Both the position numbers and the translations under genes were made by a program. The notes under the pieces are model-generated. The model had not been told where the DNA came from. It did not search any database and was given only the letters and a program-made list of their open reading frames with translations. Shown one piece after another: positions 38,230-46,273 of a DNA stretch of 64,000 nucleotides. Origin of the DNA: Ignavibacteria bacterium (GTDB lineage: Bacteria > Bacteroidota > Ignavibacteria > SZUA-365); contig JADKJW010000003.1 in the NCBI GenBank assembly GCA_016720835.1, positions 62,001 through 126,000 on the forward strand, in the 5' to 3' direction. Each line of letters starts with the position of its first letter. The first letter of the stretch is position 1.

Positions 38230-39936
38230 ATGACGCGCACGACCCCACGCCGCCTCCCGCTCGTGATCCTCTGCCTGTTGATCCCGATCGCGGTTTCCGC
38301 CTCGCAGCAGCGCAGCACTGTCACCCTCACCGTCGCGGGATCCACCTCCACGCTCCCGGCGTTCACGCAGCGGGACATCCTCTACGCGTCCATGAGCGCC
38401 TTCGCGAAACAGGCGTCGATGAAAACCTACGTGGACGCTTCTCGGGGAAAAATGGAAGTGGTCATCGCCGCGCATCGCGTGAAGCTCACGGCGGGCAATC
38501 CCTTCGTCGTCGTCATCGACCACGCGAGCAACGTCATCCAGCACGTGCGACAGCTGCCCGCCGAAGTCCTCCTGCGCGACAAGGAGTACTACATTCCGGC
38601 GCAGGCCTTCCTCCCGCTCTGCGCCGATCTCTGGAAAAAACGCATCGACGTGGACGAGGCCGCGGGCAGCATCGTCGTGTCCGACAGCGGCGCGGTACAC
38701 CGCCCCGCCGTCACGGCGTCGCATGCCCCCGCAAAGCCGGAAACGCAGCGCACGAAGGTGGAAGCCCCGCGACAGGAATCGTCCGACCCCGACAGCCGTC
38801 TCGCGCCCCGCAGCATCAGCGGGGAGACCGCGCGAAACTTCGACATCAGCCGTGCCACCGTCGACGCGCGCAGGAACGGCACCGTCATCCGCCTGCACGC
38901 GCGCCGCTCCATGGGCACGCCCACGGTGCTGGAATCGGATGAAGGTACCCTGCTGCTCTCCGTGGCCAACGCGACGGTGGACGAGAACGAAATCGCGCAG
39001 ACGCCCTTCGCCGGCAACGACGTGCGCTCCATCAGCGCGTCGCAGGACGGCAAGGACGCGCGCATCGAAATCCGCCTCGGCGAAGGCGTCTCCTCCAAGA
39101 ACGTGCTCAGGGACGGACAGAGCAACGACATTCTCGTCACCCTGTACCGCTCTGCCGCGGTGGAGCAGATCATGTCCGACGAGGAGCAGGACAAGAAGAA
39201 AACCACCGACAGGAAGAAGACGAAGTGGAAGCTGGACTGCATCGTCATCGATGCTGGACACGGCGGGCACGATCCAGGCGCCATCGGCATCTCGGGAATG
39301 AAGGAGAAAAACATCACGCTCGGCATCGCGCTCAAGGTCGGCGCGCTGATCGAGGAGCGGATGAAATCGGTGAAGGTCGTCTACACGCGCGACGACGATA
39401 CCTTCGTCGAACTCGATCGCCGCGGCAAGATCGCCAACGAGGAGGGCGGCAAGCTCTTCCTTTCCATCCACTGCAATTCCACCGAAAAGAAGCCGAGCAC
39501 GGCGTCCGGAACCGAAGTGTACCTCCTGCGGCCCGGCCGCACGGAGGAGGCGATCCGCGTGGCCGAGTTCGAAAACTCCGTCATCCGTCTGGAGAAGGAC
39601 TACGAGAAGCGCTACCAGAAGCTGACCAGCGAGAACTTCATCCTCCTGACCATGGCGCAGAGCGCCTACGTCAAGTACAGCGAACGCTTCGCCGAACTTT
39701 TCCACGAGCAGGTGAAACAGGGGAAGAAGCTCCGCAGTCTCGGCGTCAAGCAGGCCGGCTTCCTCGTCCTCGTCGGGGCGTCCATGCCGGCCGTGCTCAT
39801 CGAAACCGGTTTCCTTTCGAATCCGAAGGACGAAGCCCTGCTCGCCTCGCAGGCGGGGCAGAAACACATGGCGGAAGTCATTTTCGAGTCCATCCAGACC
39901 TTCGCCGAGGAGTACGCGAAATCGCTGAAGGAATGA
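38230..39936 (+). CDS. N-acetylmuramoyl-L-alanine amidase (AmiC type)
   Basis: A 568-residue exported cell-wall hydrolase that cleaves the amide between MurNAc and the stem peptide. A signal peptide spans about 1-24 (start fixed by AAGGA before ATG 38230). A copper-amine-oxidase-like/AMIN region lies at about 30-320 and the Amidase_3 domain at about 335-565. The zinc ligands are His in IDAGHGGHDPG, Glu in MKEKNITL and His in LSIHCNS, with the catalytic Glu in VLIETGFLSNP. The domain order is the one seen in Bacteroidota amidases involved in daughter-cell separation. Confidence 0.94.
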   Translation: MTRTTPRRLPLVILCLLIPIAVSASQQRSTVTLTVAGSTSTLPAFTQRDILYASMSAFAKQASMKTYVDASRGKMEVVIAAHRVKLTAGNPFVVVIDHASNVIQHVRQLPAEVLLRDKEYYIPAQAFLPLCADLWKKRIDVDEAAGSIVVSDSGAVHRPAVTASHAPAKPETQRTKVEAPRQESSDPDSRLAPRSISGETARNFDISRATVDARRNGTVIRLHARRSMGTPTVLESDEGTLLLSVANATVDENEIAQTPFAGNDVRSISASQDGKDARIEIRLGEGVSSKNVLRDGQSNDILVTLYRSAAVEQIMSDEEQDKKKTTDRKKTKWKLDCIVIDAGHGGHDPGAIGISGMKEKNITLGIALKVGALIEERMKSVKVVYTRDDDTFVELDRRGKIANEEGGKLFLSIHCNSTEKKPSTASGTEVYLLRPGRTEEAIRVAEFENSVIRLEKDYEKRYQKLTSENFILLTMAQSAYVKYSERFAELFHEQVKQGKKLRSLGVKQAGFLVLVGASMPAVLIETGFLSNPKDEALLASQAGQKHMAEVIFESIQTFAEEYAKSLKE

Positions 39937-40008
39937 CCTTGCGTCTGACGGGAAAATTCACTCATTTGCGAGTGTACCCCATGCACCTTCCCTGAACGGA
40001 GAGACGCC

Positions 40009-40125
40009 ATGTCATCAGCATCTGGCGATTTCACATATGCGGAAAGTCCCGAGCAGCACGGCTGTTCTTCTCGATCGGTCTGCATCCTCACGGCGCGCGC
40101 CGGGTGCAGGCGCATTCCCTCGTGA
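40009..40125 (+). CDS. Possible 38-residue small ORF
   Basis: An ATG at 40009 preceded by GGAGAG opens a 38-codon frame that ends at TGA 40123-40125. The product has four cysteines but no similarity I recognise. It fills most of the 231-bp gap before the zinc-ribbon gene and could equally be leader sequence. Confidence 0.25.
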   Translation: MSSASGDFTYAESPEQHGCSSRSVCILTARAGCRRIPS

Positions 40126-40167
40126 AGCCTCCACAGGAAACCATCAGCTATTACCCGAGGAATCCCC

Positions 40168-40710
40168 ATGTCAGAGAATTCCATCCCCCAGACGAAAAGT
40201 CCCTACGAATGCGGCGAATGCGGCGGCCGCATCCGCGAGGAGGACGAATTCTGTCCCGACTGCGGAGCGCTGTTCATCGATCCGGTCCTCTGCTCGCGGC
40301 ATCCCGACGTTCCCGCCGAAGGCGTCTGCGTCGTGTGCTGCCTGCCCTTCTGCGGGGAAGAGGGCAAGAGGATCAACGGCGTCTTTCTCTGCGGCGATCA
40401 CAACACGTACGAAATCTACGAAGGCATGGCCCGCGTGCACGGCGTCAGCGACGAAGCGACGGCGCTGCATTACGTCGACATCCTCAAGCAGGCGGGTCTG
40501 CACGCGATGGTCTATTCGAGGAAATCCAGTCCGGCGGCCTTCGGCGGCCCCGACTACACGCTGTTTGCAGCCTCTGGCGAGTTCCGAGGCAACCTCGTCA
40601 ACGAGTACAAGATCATGGTGCCCTCGCAGCAGGTGTTCGACGCGGAAGCCGCGCTGAAGGAGCTTGATGAGGACATCACCGCCAACGCGCCTCCGGAACT
40701 CCCGGAGTGA
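40168..40710 (+). CDS. Zinc-ribbon / B-box-like protein with DUF2007-like tail
   Basis: A 180-residue cytoplasmic protein. Residues 14-36 are a zinc ribbon of the CGECG..CPDCG kind. Residues 42-90 hold a second metal site resembling a prokaryotic B-box (CSRHPDVPAEGVCVVCCLPFC...CGDH). Residues about 100-160 resemble the DUF2007 ligand-binding fold (ALHYVDILKQAGLHAMVYS...PSQQVFDAEAALKEL). No catalytic motif was found. A regulatory or chaperone-like role is possible. It stands next to another small cysteine protein with which it may be transcribed (72 bp apart). Confidence 0.8.
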   Translation: MSENSIPQTKSPYECGECGGRIREEDEFCPDCGALFIDPVLCSRHPDVPAEGVCVVCCLPFCGEEGKRINGVFLCGDHNTYEIYEGMARVHGVSDEATALHYVDILKQAGLHAMVYSRKSSPAAFGGPDYTLFAASGEFRGNLVNEYKIMVPSQQVFDAEAALKELDEDITANAPPELPE

Positions 40711-40781
40711 TCCCGGCAGCGTGCTTCGGAAAGCGCGCGCAAGACAACCATCGGCAACACGCACATTCGAAGGAAAATATC

Positions 40782-40967
40782 ATGGAAACCGGGGTGTTTC
40801 GCTGCGCCTGGTGCTTCGAGGAAAACGAACTCGACATCGACATCTCCGCCGGAAAGGACCAGATCTACGTGGAGGATTGCCGGGTCTGCTGCAGGCCCAA
40901 CACCATCCATGTGAAACTGAACGACGAAGCCGAGGTCATTGACGTGACGGCGGAGGCGGAGGGCTGA
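40782..40967 (+). CDS. CPXCG-type cysteine-rich small protein
   Basis: A 61-residue protein similar in layout to the CPXCG-motif family: paired cysteines in CAWCFEEN and CRVCCRPN, an acidic middle and a hydrophobic strand (TIHVKL). The Pro and Gly of the name motif are replaced. AAGGA before the ATG fixes the start. Zinc binding is expected and function is unknown. Its 3' end overlaps the convergent CoA-binding protein gene by 32 bp. Confidence 0.8.
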   Translation: METGVFRCAWCFEENELDIDISAGKDQIYVEDCRVCCRPNTIHVKLNDEAEVIDVTAEAEG

Positions 40968-41373
40968 TATCCGCATGCAGCAATTCGATGGACACGCAGC
41001 GGTCCATCACCACATCGAGCCCCGCATCGAGCGCCCTGCGTGCGGCTTCTTCATCGATCACGCCGAGTTGCATCCACACGACCTTCGCGCCGACCGCGAT
41101 CGCCTGGTCCACCACCTCGCCCGCGGCTTCCGAGCGGCGGAAGATGTCCACCATGTCGATCGCGACGGGGATGGATTGCAGATCGGGCCAGGCCGCCTGC
41201 CCTTCCCATTCCTTCAGCAACGGATTCACGGGAATCACCGTGTAGCCGTGCTCCTGCATGTCTTTCGCGACGCGGAAACTCGCGCGGCGCGGATTGTCCG
41301 ACAATCCCACGACGGCGACGGTCTTCATCGTCCGCAGGATCTCGCCGATGCCGCTGTTTACTGATTTCGCCAT
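40936..41373 (-). CDS. CoA-binding protein (YccU family)
   Basis: A 145-residue Rossmann-fold protein of the CoA_binding_2 family. It shows MKTVAVVGLSDNPRRASFRVAKDMQEHGYTVIPVNP near the N-terminus, VDMVDIFRRSE in the middle and KVVWMQLGVIDEEAARRALDAGLDVVMDRC towards the end, all typical. The protein binds coenzyme A in a conserved pocket, but the pathway is not known. An alternative upstream start to 41490 lacks similarity. It is the last gene of a minus-strand run from 43120. Confidence 0.93.
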   Translation of the reverse strand: MAKSVNSGIGEILRTMKTVAVVGLSDNPRRASFRVAKDMQEHGYTVIPVNPLLKEWEGQAAWPDLQSIPVAIDMVDIFRRSEAAGEVVDQAIAVGAKVVWMQLGVIDEEAARRALDAGLDVVMDRCVSIELLHADISPPPPPSRQ

Positions 41374-41486
41374 GGATGTGCCCCTGTTGTTCAGATGGAA
41401 ACGTACCGATCCCCCGGCCGAAAGAAAAGGCCCTTCGCCGCGATATCCGACGCATCTATCCGAAAGAGAGCGCGGCGGATGCGCGC

Positions 41487-42086
41487 TCACTCGATCGTCA
41501 GCTCATCCACCCACATCACTTCGCAGGCGCCGTCGCCCGTGTCGGTGCGCCGCAGGGAACTGGACCAGCGGAAACCCTTCGGATCCGTGATCTTCACCAG
41601 GTATCCCTTCATCGTGATCACGCTGCCCTTGCACACCTCGTCGATATCGTCGCGCACGGCATCGGTAGCTGGAATGACATGCACGTTCGCTGCCGCGACT
41701 TCGATCTCGCGCCGCGGGATGGGGAAGCGCTCCGCCTTCCATGCGAAGTGGCGCGGGCCCTGCCAGATCTTGAGATTGTCGATGACGGACTGATTGGACA
41801 TCGGTCCCCAGCCGAGGGCGAAGTCCACCGGCGACAGTTCCGCACCCCGATCGAAGTAATAGTTCTCGCGCGACAGCACGAGCGCCGTGATTTCATAGGT
41901 CGCGAGCGGCGTCACCATGTAATCGCCGTGCAGCCATGGCGCCATGCTCTCCGGCTCCTCCTGCAGCGGTTCGTCCGGGCAGAGGATACCCGGCTCGTGC
42001 CGTATCGTCGTTTCGGGCCACACGTACACCGTCGCCCCGACCATCACCACCGCCGCTATGGACCACAACGCAATTTTTCCGATCAT
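41487..42086 (-). CDS. Membrane-anchored hypothetical protein
   Basis: A 199-residue protein with one N-terminal hydrophobic segment (IGKIALWSIAAVVMVGATVYVW), probably a signal anchor with the rest in the periplasm. The remainder is a mixed alpha/beta domain with no motif I recognise. The C-terminal part (VHVIPATDAVRDDIDEVCKGSVITMKGYLVKITDPKG...EVMWVDEL) looks like an OB-like beta barrel. Two cysteines (Cys36 and one near the C-terminus) could pair. It follows the DUF1569 gene on the same strand, 87 bp away. Confidence 0.7.
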   Translation of the reverse strand: MIGKIALWSIAAVVMVGATVYVWPETTIRHEPGILCPDEPLQEEPESMAPWLHGDYMVTPLATYEITALVLSRENYYFDRGAELSPVDFALGWGPMSNQSVIDNLKIWQGPRHFAWKAERFPIPRREIEVAAANVHVIPATDAVRDDIDEVCKGSVITMKGYLVKITDPKGFRWSSSLRRTDTGDGACEVMWVDELTIE

Positions 42087-42173
42087 CAGTCCGTCCCGTT
42101 GTTACTGCTGCAGGAAAACTACATCCCGCCCGCGGCGTGGACAACGAAACGTTTTGTCAGGATTGCAGCTTTT

Positions 42174-42614
42174 TCACACCGCGAACTGCCGCAGATGATG
42201 ATCCAGATGCCGCCACCCCAGCTTCGCCCATTCGCTTCCCGTGAGAGGCCCGAATACGGGATGGATGCTATTGCATTCGCCCTTTGCGACTTCCTCGATC
42301 AGCGTCAGGCATGTCGCCATGTCCTCGTTCCAGTCGCCCGGCGACGAGGTCAACATTTCCGGCACCGTGTGCACCTTGCCCGGGGGTGCCTTCACGGGCG
42401 AATGTATCACAATCCATTTGAGCAGCGTGCGGCGCAGCAGGGTGTCCTGCCGGTTGGACCCGATGTCGCCCACCGCGATGCGCAGTTGATCCGTGATGTG
42501 GCAGAGCATGCGCGGCGCGTCGAAGGACCCCCAGCGCGCCGTCGTGTCCGGCGTCAACGCGCGCAATCGTTCAATGATGATGGTACGATCAGACGGCGAC
42601 ATCAATGTTGGCAT
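42174..42614 (-). CDS. DUF1569 / DinB-superfamily protein
   Basis: A 146-residue four-helix-bundle protein. Family features are the N-terminal RWGSFDAPRMLCHITDQLRIAVGD with the first metal-binding His, the central HTVPEMLTSSPGDWNED and the C-terminal RHLDHHLRQF with the other histidines. DinB-like proteins often act as metal-dependent thiol transferases, though DUF1569 itself has no assigned reaction. Its start overlaps the end of the CYTH gene by 13 bp, which implies coupled translation. Confidence 0.88.
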   Translation of the reverse strand: MPTLMSPSDRTIIIERLRALTPDTTARWGSFDAPRMLCHITDQLRIAVGDIGSNRQDTLLRRTLLKWIVIHSPVKAPPGKVHTVPEMLTSSPGDWNEDMATCLTLIEEVAKGECNSIHPVFGPLTGSEWAKLGWRHLDHHLRQFAV

Positions 42615-43120
42615 GCGCCGGGAATCGGTCGAAGGGCGAAGGTGAAGGAGAAGGATAATGTGATGCCGAGTGCGGCGAGGAGCTCGTTCGCGACAGCAAT
42701 GCCCGTTTCCGGCGCTTCACCGTCGGCGAGCACCACCTCGAGTTCAAGGAATTCCCCAAGGCCGTCGACGCGATCGAGATGCACGCGCGTGCGTCCGGCC
42801 AGGTACAGCGTGCGATGCTTGCGCACGCGTCCCGCGGTGCCGTAGGCCTGCGTCAGCGTCTCGCGCAGCGCCGCCGGTTCCGAGGTGTGCGTCAGGATGT
42901 AGCGCGACTGCTTCGGTCCCGCGCTGTCCGTCCGCTGATAGAAAATCAACTCGCCCGCATCTTCCGAAAACATGCGCAGTTTCAATCGGCCCGAAGGACA
43001 GGGGAAAAACGTGTCGTCCTGAAAAATCTCCTCCGGCCCGCTCGTGGCAATGCTCCGCACGCGCGGCAGCAATGCGTCGATGCTTTCAATGCGAGCTTTT
43101 ATTTCGATGTTCGATGGCAT
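42602..43120 (-). CDS. CYTH-domain protein (class IV adenylate cyclase-like)
   Basis: A 172-residue CYTH-fold protein. The N-terminal NIEIKAR fits the ExExK signature except that the first acidic position is Asn, as in many bacterial members. Basic and acidic strands follow in order (KLRMF, ELIFYQR, SRYILTH, RVRKHRTLYLAGRTRVHLDRVDGLGEFLELEVVL), building the triphosphate tunnel. It could make cAMP or hydrolyse an inorganic or organic triphosphate. No cAMP receptor is encoded nearby. It begins a minus-strand run including DUF1569, a membrane-anchored protein and a CoA-binding protein. Confidence 0.88.
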   Translation of the reverse strand: MPSNIEIKARIESIDALLPRVRSIATSGPEEIFQDDTFFPCPSGRLKLRMFSEDAGELIFYQRTDSAGPKQSRYILTHTSEPAALRETLTQAYGTAGRVRKHRTLYLAGRTRVHLDRVDGLGEFLELEVVLADGEAPETGIAVANELLAALGITLSFSFTFALRPIPGACQH

Positions 43121-43221
43121 GCGGACAGATGGAAGATGGGAGATGGGAGATGGTGACGACGAGCACGTGATGTTTCATGCATGGTCTTCAATCCGAAATC
43201 GGAAATTCGAAATTCGATATT

Positions 43222-44145
43222 CTATTTCGCACCGGTGGAAAGGTGCAGGCGTCGCTGCAACCATGCGATTCGATCCGCGCGCACCGCTGCCGCGTCCATC
43301 TCGTGCCCGCAGGCATACCATCGGATTTCCTTCGGATTGCGCGCCGCGGAATAAAACGCCAGCGCTTCCGCTTTCGAGATGTACGTGTCCGAATCCGAGA
43401 ACTGGAAGAACAGCGCCGCCGGCGCGGCCTTCCCGATGTGGCCCGCGGGATCGAGCGGCTTCATTGCCGCGCGATACGCATCCTCACCGTCCTTGCCCGT
43501 CGCGGGCCAGTACTTGAGCGCCCACTCGCTGAAGGTCCCCATCCCCGCCACCAGCACGTACGCTTTCACGCGCTTCTCGACGCCCGCGGCAACGGCGCCG
43601 AACATCGCGCCGTAGTCGTGCCCCACAAAGCCGATGCGCTTTGCATCCACGTTGTCCAGCGAGAGGAGCAGGTCCAGCGCGCGGCGCACCTCGATCGTCT
43701 GTTCGATGATCTGCTGCCTGTCCGCCAGCGGCGAGGTCGGCTCCTCCAGCCACGGGAAGGCGCCCTGTATCAGCAGCGAGACCGTCCCCTTCTTCGCCAG
43801 CTCCACGGCGTCTTCGAGAAATTCGCCGCGGTCGCCGTTCGGCTTGCCGAGCCAGTGGAAGAACAGCACCCCCGCAAAGGGGCCCTTCCCTTCCGGCGTG
43901 ACCACAAACGCGTCCACCCGCGCATGCCGCGCGTTGCCCGGCGCGTAGGAAATCACGCGGATGGTGACTCCGTCCCGCGCGTTCACCATGTCCTCGCGCA
44001 CGTCCATCGGCGCCGTCTTGTCGTACGCGAAGAGCCGCGCCGCGCCGCCCTGCGCCAGCAGTGTCTGTGAACTCATGATGAGAATGGTGATGAAGAGGAG
44101 CAGAAGAAGTGGAGTGTTGCTTCCGTGGAGACTGTGGTGCTGCAT
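43222..44145 (-). CDS. Exported alpha/beta hydrolase, dienelactone-hydrolase-like with Asp at the nucleophile position
   Basis: A 307-residue protein with an N-terminal signal segment (LLLLLFITILIMSSQTLLAQ). The fold is alpha/beta hydrolase: AGVLFFHW, GAFPWL, the nucleophile-elbow strand RIGFVGHDYGAMFG, the acid-loop FQFSDSDTYIS and the final CGHEMD with catalytic His. The elbow reads G-H-D-Y-G, so the nucleophile is Asp rather than the Ser of esterases or the Cys of dienelactone hydrolase. That pattern is seen in epoxide hydrolases and haloalkane dehalogenases. The start at 44145 directly precedes the signal peptide. Substrate is unknown. Confidence 0.82.
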   Translation of the reverse strand: MQHHSLHGSNTPLLLLLFITILIMSSQTLLAQGGAARLFAYDKTAPMDVREDMVNARDGVTIRVISYAPGNARHARVDAFVVTPEGKGPFAGVLFFHWLGKPNGDRGEFLEDAVELAKKGTVSLLIQGAFPWLEEPTSPLADRQQIIEQTIEVRRALDLLLSLDNVDAKRIGFVGHDYGAMFGAVAAGVEKRVKAYVLVAGMGTFSEWALKYWPATGKDGEDAYRAAMKPLDPAGHIGKAAPAALFFQFSDSDTYISKAEALAFYSAARNPKEIRWYACGHEMDAAAVRADRIAWLQRRLHLSTGAK

Positions 44146-44486
44146 GGGATTCGCCCGGGTTGTTTTTCGAAAGATCGGAAATCTGGGGGAGATCGGCCAG
44201 AGAGCCGCAGAGCACGGCAGCACCCGCACCGGTGTGGCAGCCCCTCTCTACCCAAGGAGCTACGATCTGGTGAATGCACGCTGTACCGCTTGTTGGCGCA
44301 TCGACTCTGCATGCACACCGCGAATGCCCAGGAAACACTACGGACCAGACGCAGTGAACCCCGGGTCGCAGGGGGGGCCCCCTCCCGGGGACGATAGAAC
44401 GGCTGCCATCTTGGGATGGGCTTCTGAACTGTTGGTTCGACGGCTACGGCATCATGGCAACGCGGATTTGCCGGTCACCCGAAGGC
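44146..44486. other. Non-coding stretch before the poly-G/poly-C tract
   Basis: I see no gene here. A CAGGGGGGGCCCCC run at about 44368-44382 foreshadows the larger tract just to the right. The DNA could be the ragged end of an assembled segment. Confidence 0.4.
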
Positions 44487-44587
<101 letters not shown>

Positions 44588-44667
44588 TTCGGAACGGCAC
44601 ACTATCGCCCGGAACAGAAACACCGGTGAATTTCTGGGGACGTTTGATCATCCAGGAGAAGCATCCA

Positions 44668-45225
44668 ATGAAATGGCTCGCGATCTGCATCCTCCTCACG
44701 ACGGTCTGCTGTGCGCAACAGCAGCTCCGCGGCGCGTATGGCGTGGAATTCGGCGCATCGAAAACCGCGGTGCAGCGCATCGCGAAGGACGGCTGGTGGG
44801 CGCCGGAAATAACGGACAATCCCAAGCTCCTCGTCTACACGGTCGCGAAGGGAACAGGCGTCACGCGTCTGGAATTCAGGTTCGATGACGACAGGCTCGC
44901 GACGATCACATCCCTGATTCGCGAGAAGGAGTGTTGCCATGTCATGCGGGAGTATGCGCGCCTCGTGAACTCCCTCACCCTTCAGCACGGCAGGTCCTCG
45001 GCGCGGCGCGCCTTCGACGGCGCCGTCAGCTGGGGCGACGATCGCGACGTGGACGAAGTCAAAGCCGGCCGCGCCGAAATCTCGGACGAGTGGCAGATCG
45101 CTTCCGCAGATCCGAAGGTCTTCAGCGTCGTGCGCACGGCGATCACCGCGAACGGGGAAATCTCGGCCAAGTACCAGCAACGGGGATTGGTGATTGTCAC
45201 TGGACCGCGAATGGAGTATCGCTGA
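44668..45225 (+). CDS. Small exported hypothetical protein
   Basis: A 185-residue protein with a clear AGGAG ribosome site and a signal peptide (WLAICILLTTVCCAQQ) that could be read by signal peptidase I or, less well, II because of the Cys pair. The mature part opens RGAYGVEFGASKTAVQRIAKDGW, a pattern seen in small periplasmic proteins whose first repeat tracks a threshold or slope of a substrate, and I do not recognise the family. It has one further Cys pair (ECCHV). It lies directly right of the poly-C tract, so its upstream DNA is uncertain. Confidence 0.65.
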   Translation: MKWLAICILLTTVCCAQQQLRGAYGVEFGASKTAVQRIAKDGWWAPEITDNPKLLVYTVAKGTGVTRLEFRFDDDRLATITSLIREKECCHVMREYARLVNSLTLQHGRSSARRAFDGAVSWGDDRDVDEVKAGRAEISDEWQIASADPKVFSVVRTAITANGEISAKYQQRGLVIVTGPRMEYR

Positions 45226-45305
45226 CGGGCGGCAATGATGGGACAATTGCACTGATTGCTACCGCTCCCCTTCGGGTGGCATTACAACGGTGCCGGAAAC
45301 TCGGA

Positions 45306-46048
45306 TTACTCTGAGGTAAAGCTGACGGCCACCTGATGAGAGCGGATGAATGCGAAGGTCTTTCCCAGACGATCGTCCCACGAGCCCATCAGCGAAGTCC
45401 ATCGATCATGATGTACTGACGGCCTGGGGGATGTCCGGCGCATCTGTTCCCGCTGAGCGGAAATATCCATTTTCGGACACAGGATCCCGAAAGGAGGTCG
45501 GGTATACGATGTATCCTTTGTTCGGAAAGGAGTCCACGAAAAATCACGGACTGTCGGCCCGATTAGGTCCCGGCCTTCCACCACAAGCGAGAACTGCATG
45601 ATCCTGCGATCCCGGGACCCAGGGATGCCGAGATCTCGAAAAAGTAACGGCATGCGACGTAATCCGGACTTTCGCTGCGGGTGCAGTCAGACTGTCGGAA
45701 ATAGCGGGAAAATCTGAAGAGCCTGCAATCTGCCATTCGTATGTCTTTCCATCCATATCGAACGGGAGTTCGTTGAACGTGATGAAATAGTTGCTTGAGT
45801 CCGGCATATGATGAAAAAAACCGTTGAATCGAACGCTTCTGTATTCTTCTTCTTGCCATTTGCTGAACGCGCTTGAAAGACGGCATCGCTATTTCCGTAA
45901 GTCAGCAAGCGAGCCACCGGACTCGTGTCCTTCGCGTCCTGTTTCGTCAGGAAGAACCGATTGATGTCAGAATGAATGCGCAATTGGGCAGTGAGATGCT
46001 GACGATGAGGAATAGAAGAAGCTGCAGGCATCTTCCTGGATTGTTCAT
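45306..46048 (-). pseudogene. Decayed lipoprotein-like gene with several frameshifts
   Basis: On the minus strand an ATG at 46048 preceded by GGAG opens a signal-peptide-like stretch (RCLQLLLFLIVSISLPNCA) but stops after 33 codons. Plausible protein then resumes in other frames: RFFLTKQDAKDTSPVARLLTYG at about 45965-45900, SSNYFITFNELPFDMDGKTYEW from about 45805, and WDDRLGKTFAFIRSHQVAVSFTSE ending at stop 45306. At least three frame changes are needed, so it is not translated as one protein as written. The base composition is more AT-rich than its surroundings, which suggests foreign origin. It could be read errors, given the neighbouring tract. Confidence 0.5.
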
Positions 46049-46273
46049 TTCAATCTCCGAGTGAGCGACACAACAATGATCCATCCCTGAATACGCGTTC
46101 GTCGCATTGCGCCCTCGTTCATGTGTTACGAAATCTGATTCTCACGACAAAGCAATAGAAGGTAAGCTGCTGCGAAATTCTTCTTATCAATCTCGACATA
46201 TGCGGCTGGAGGATCAAGGGCATTTCACCATGAGGTGACGGACGCGTGCCCATCGGATTGAGCGGTCGGATTC

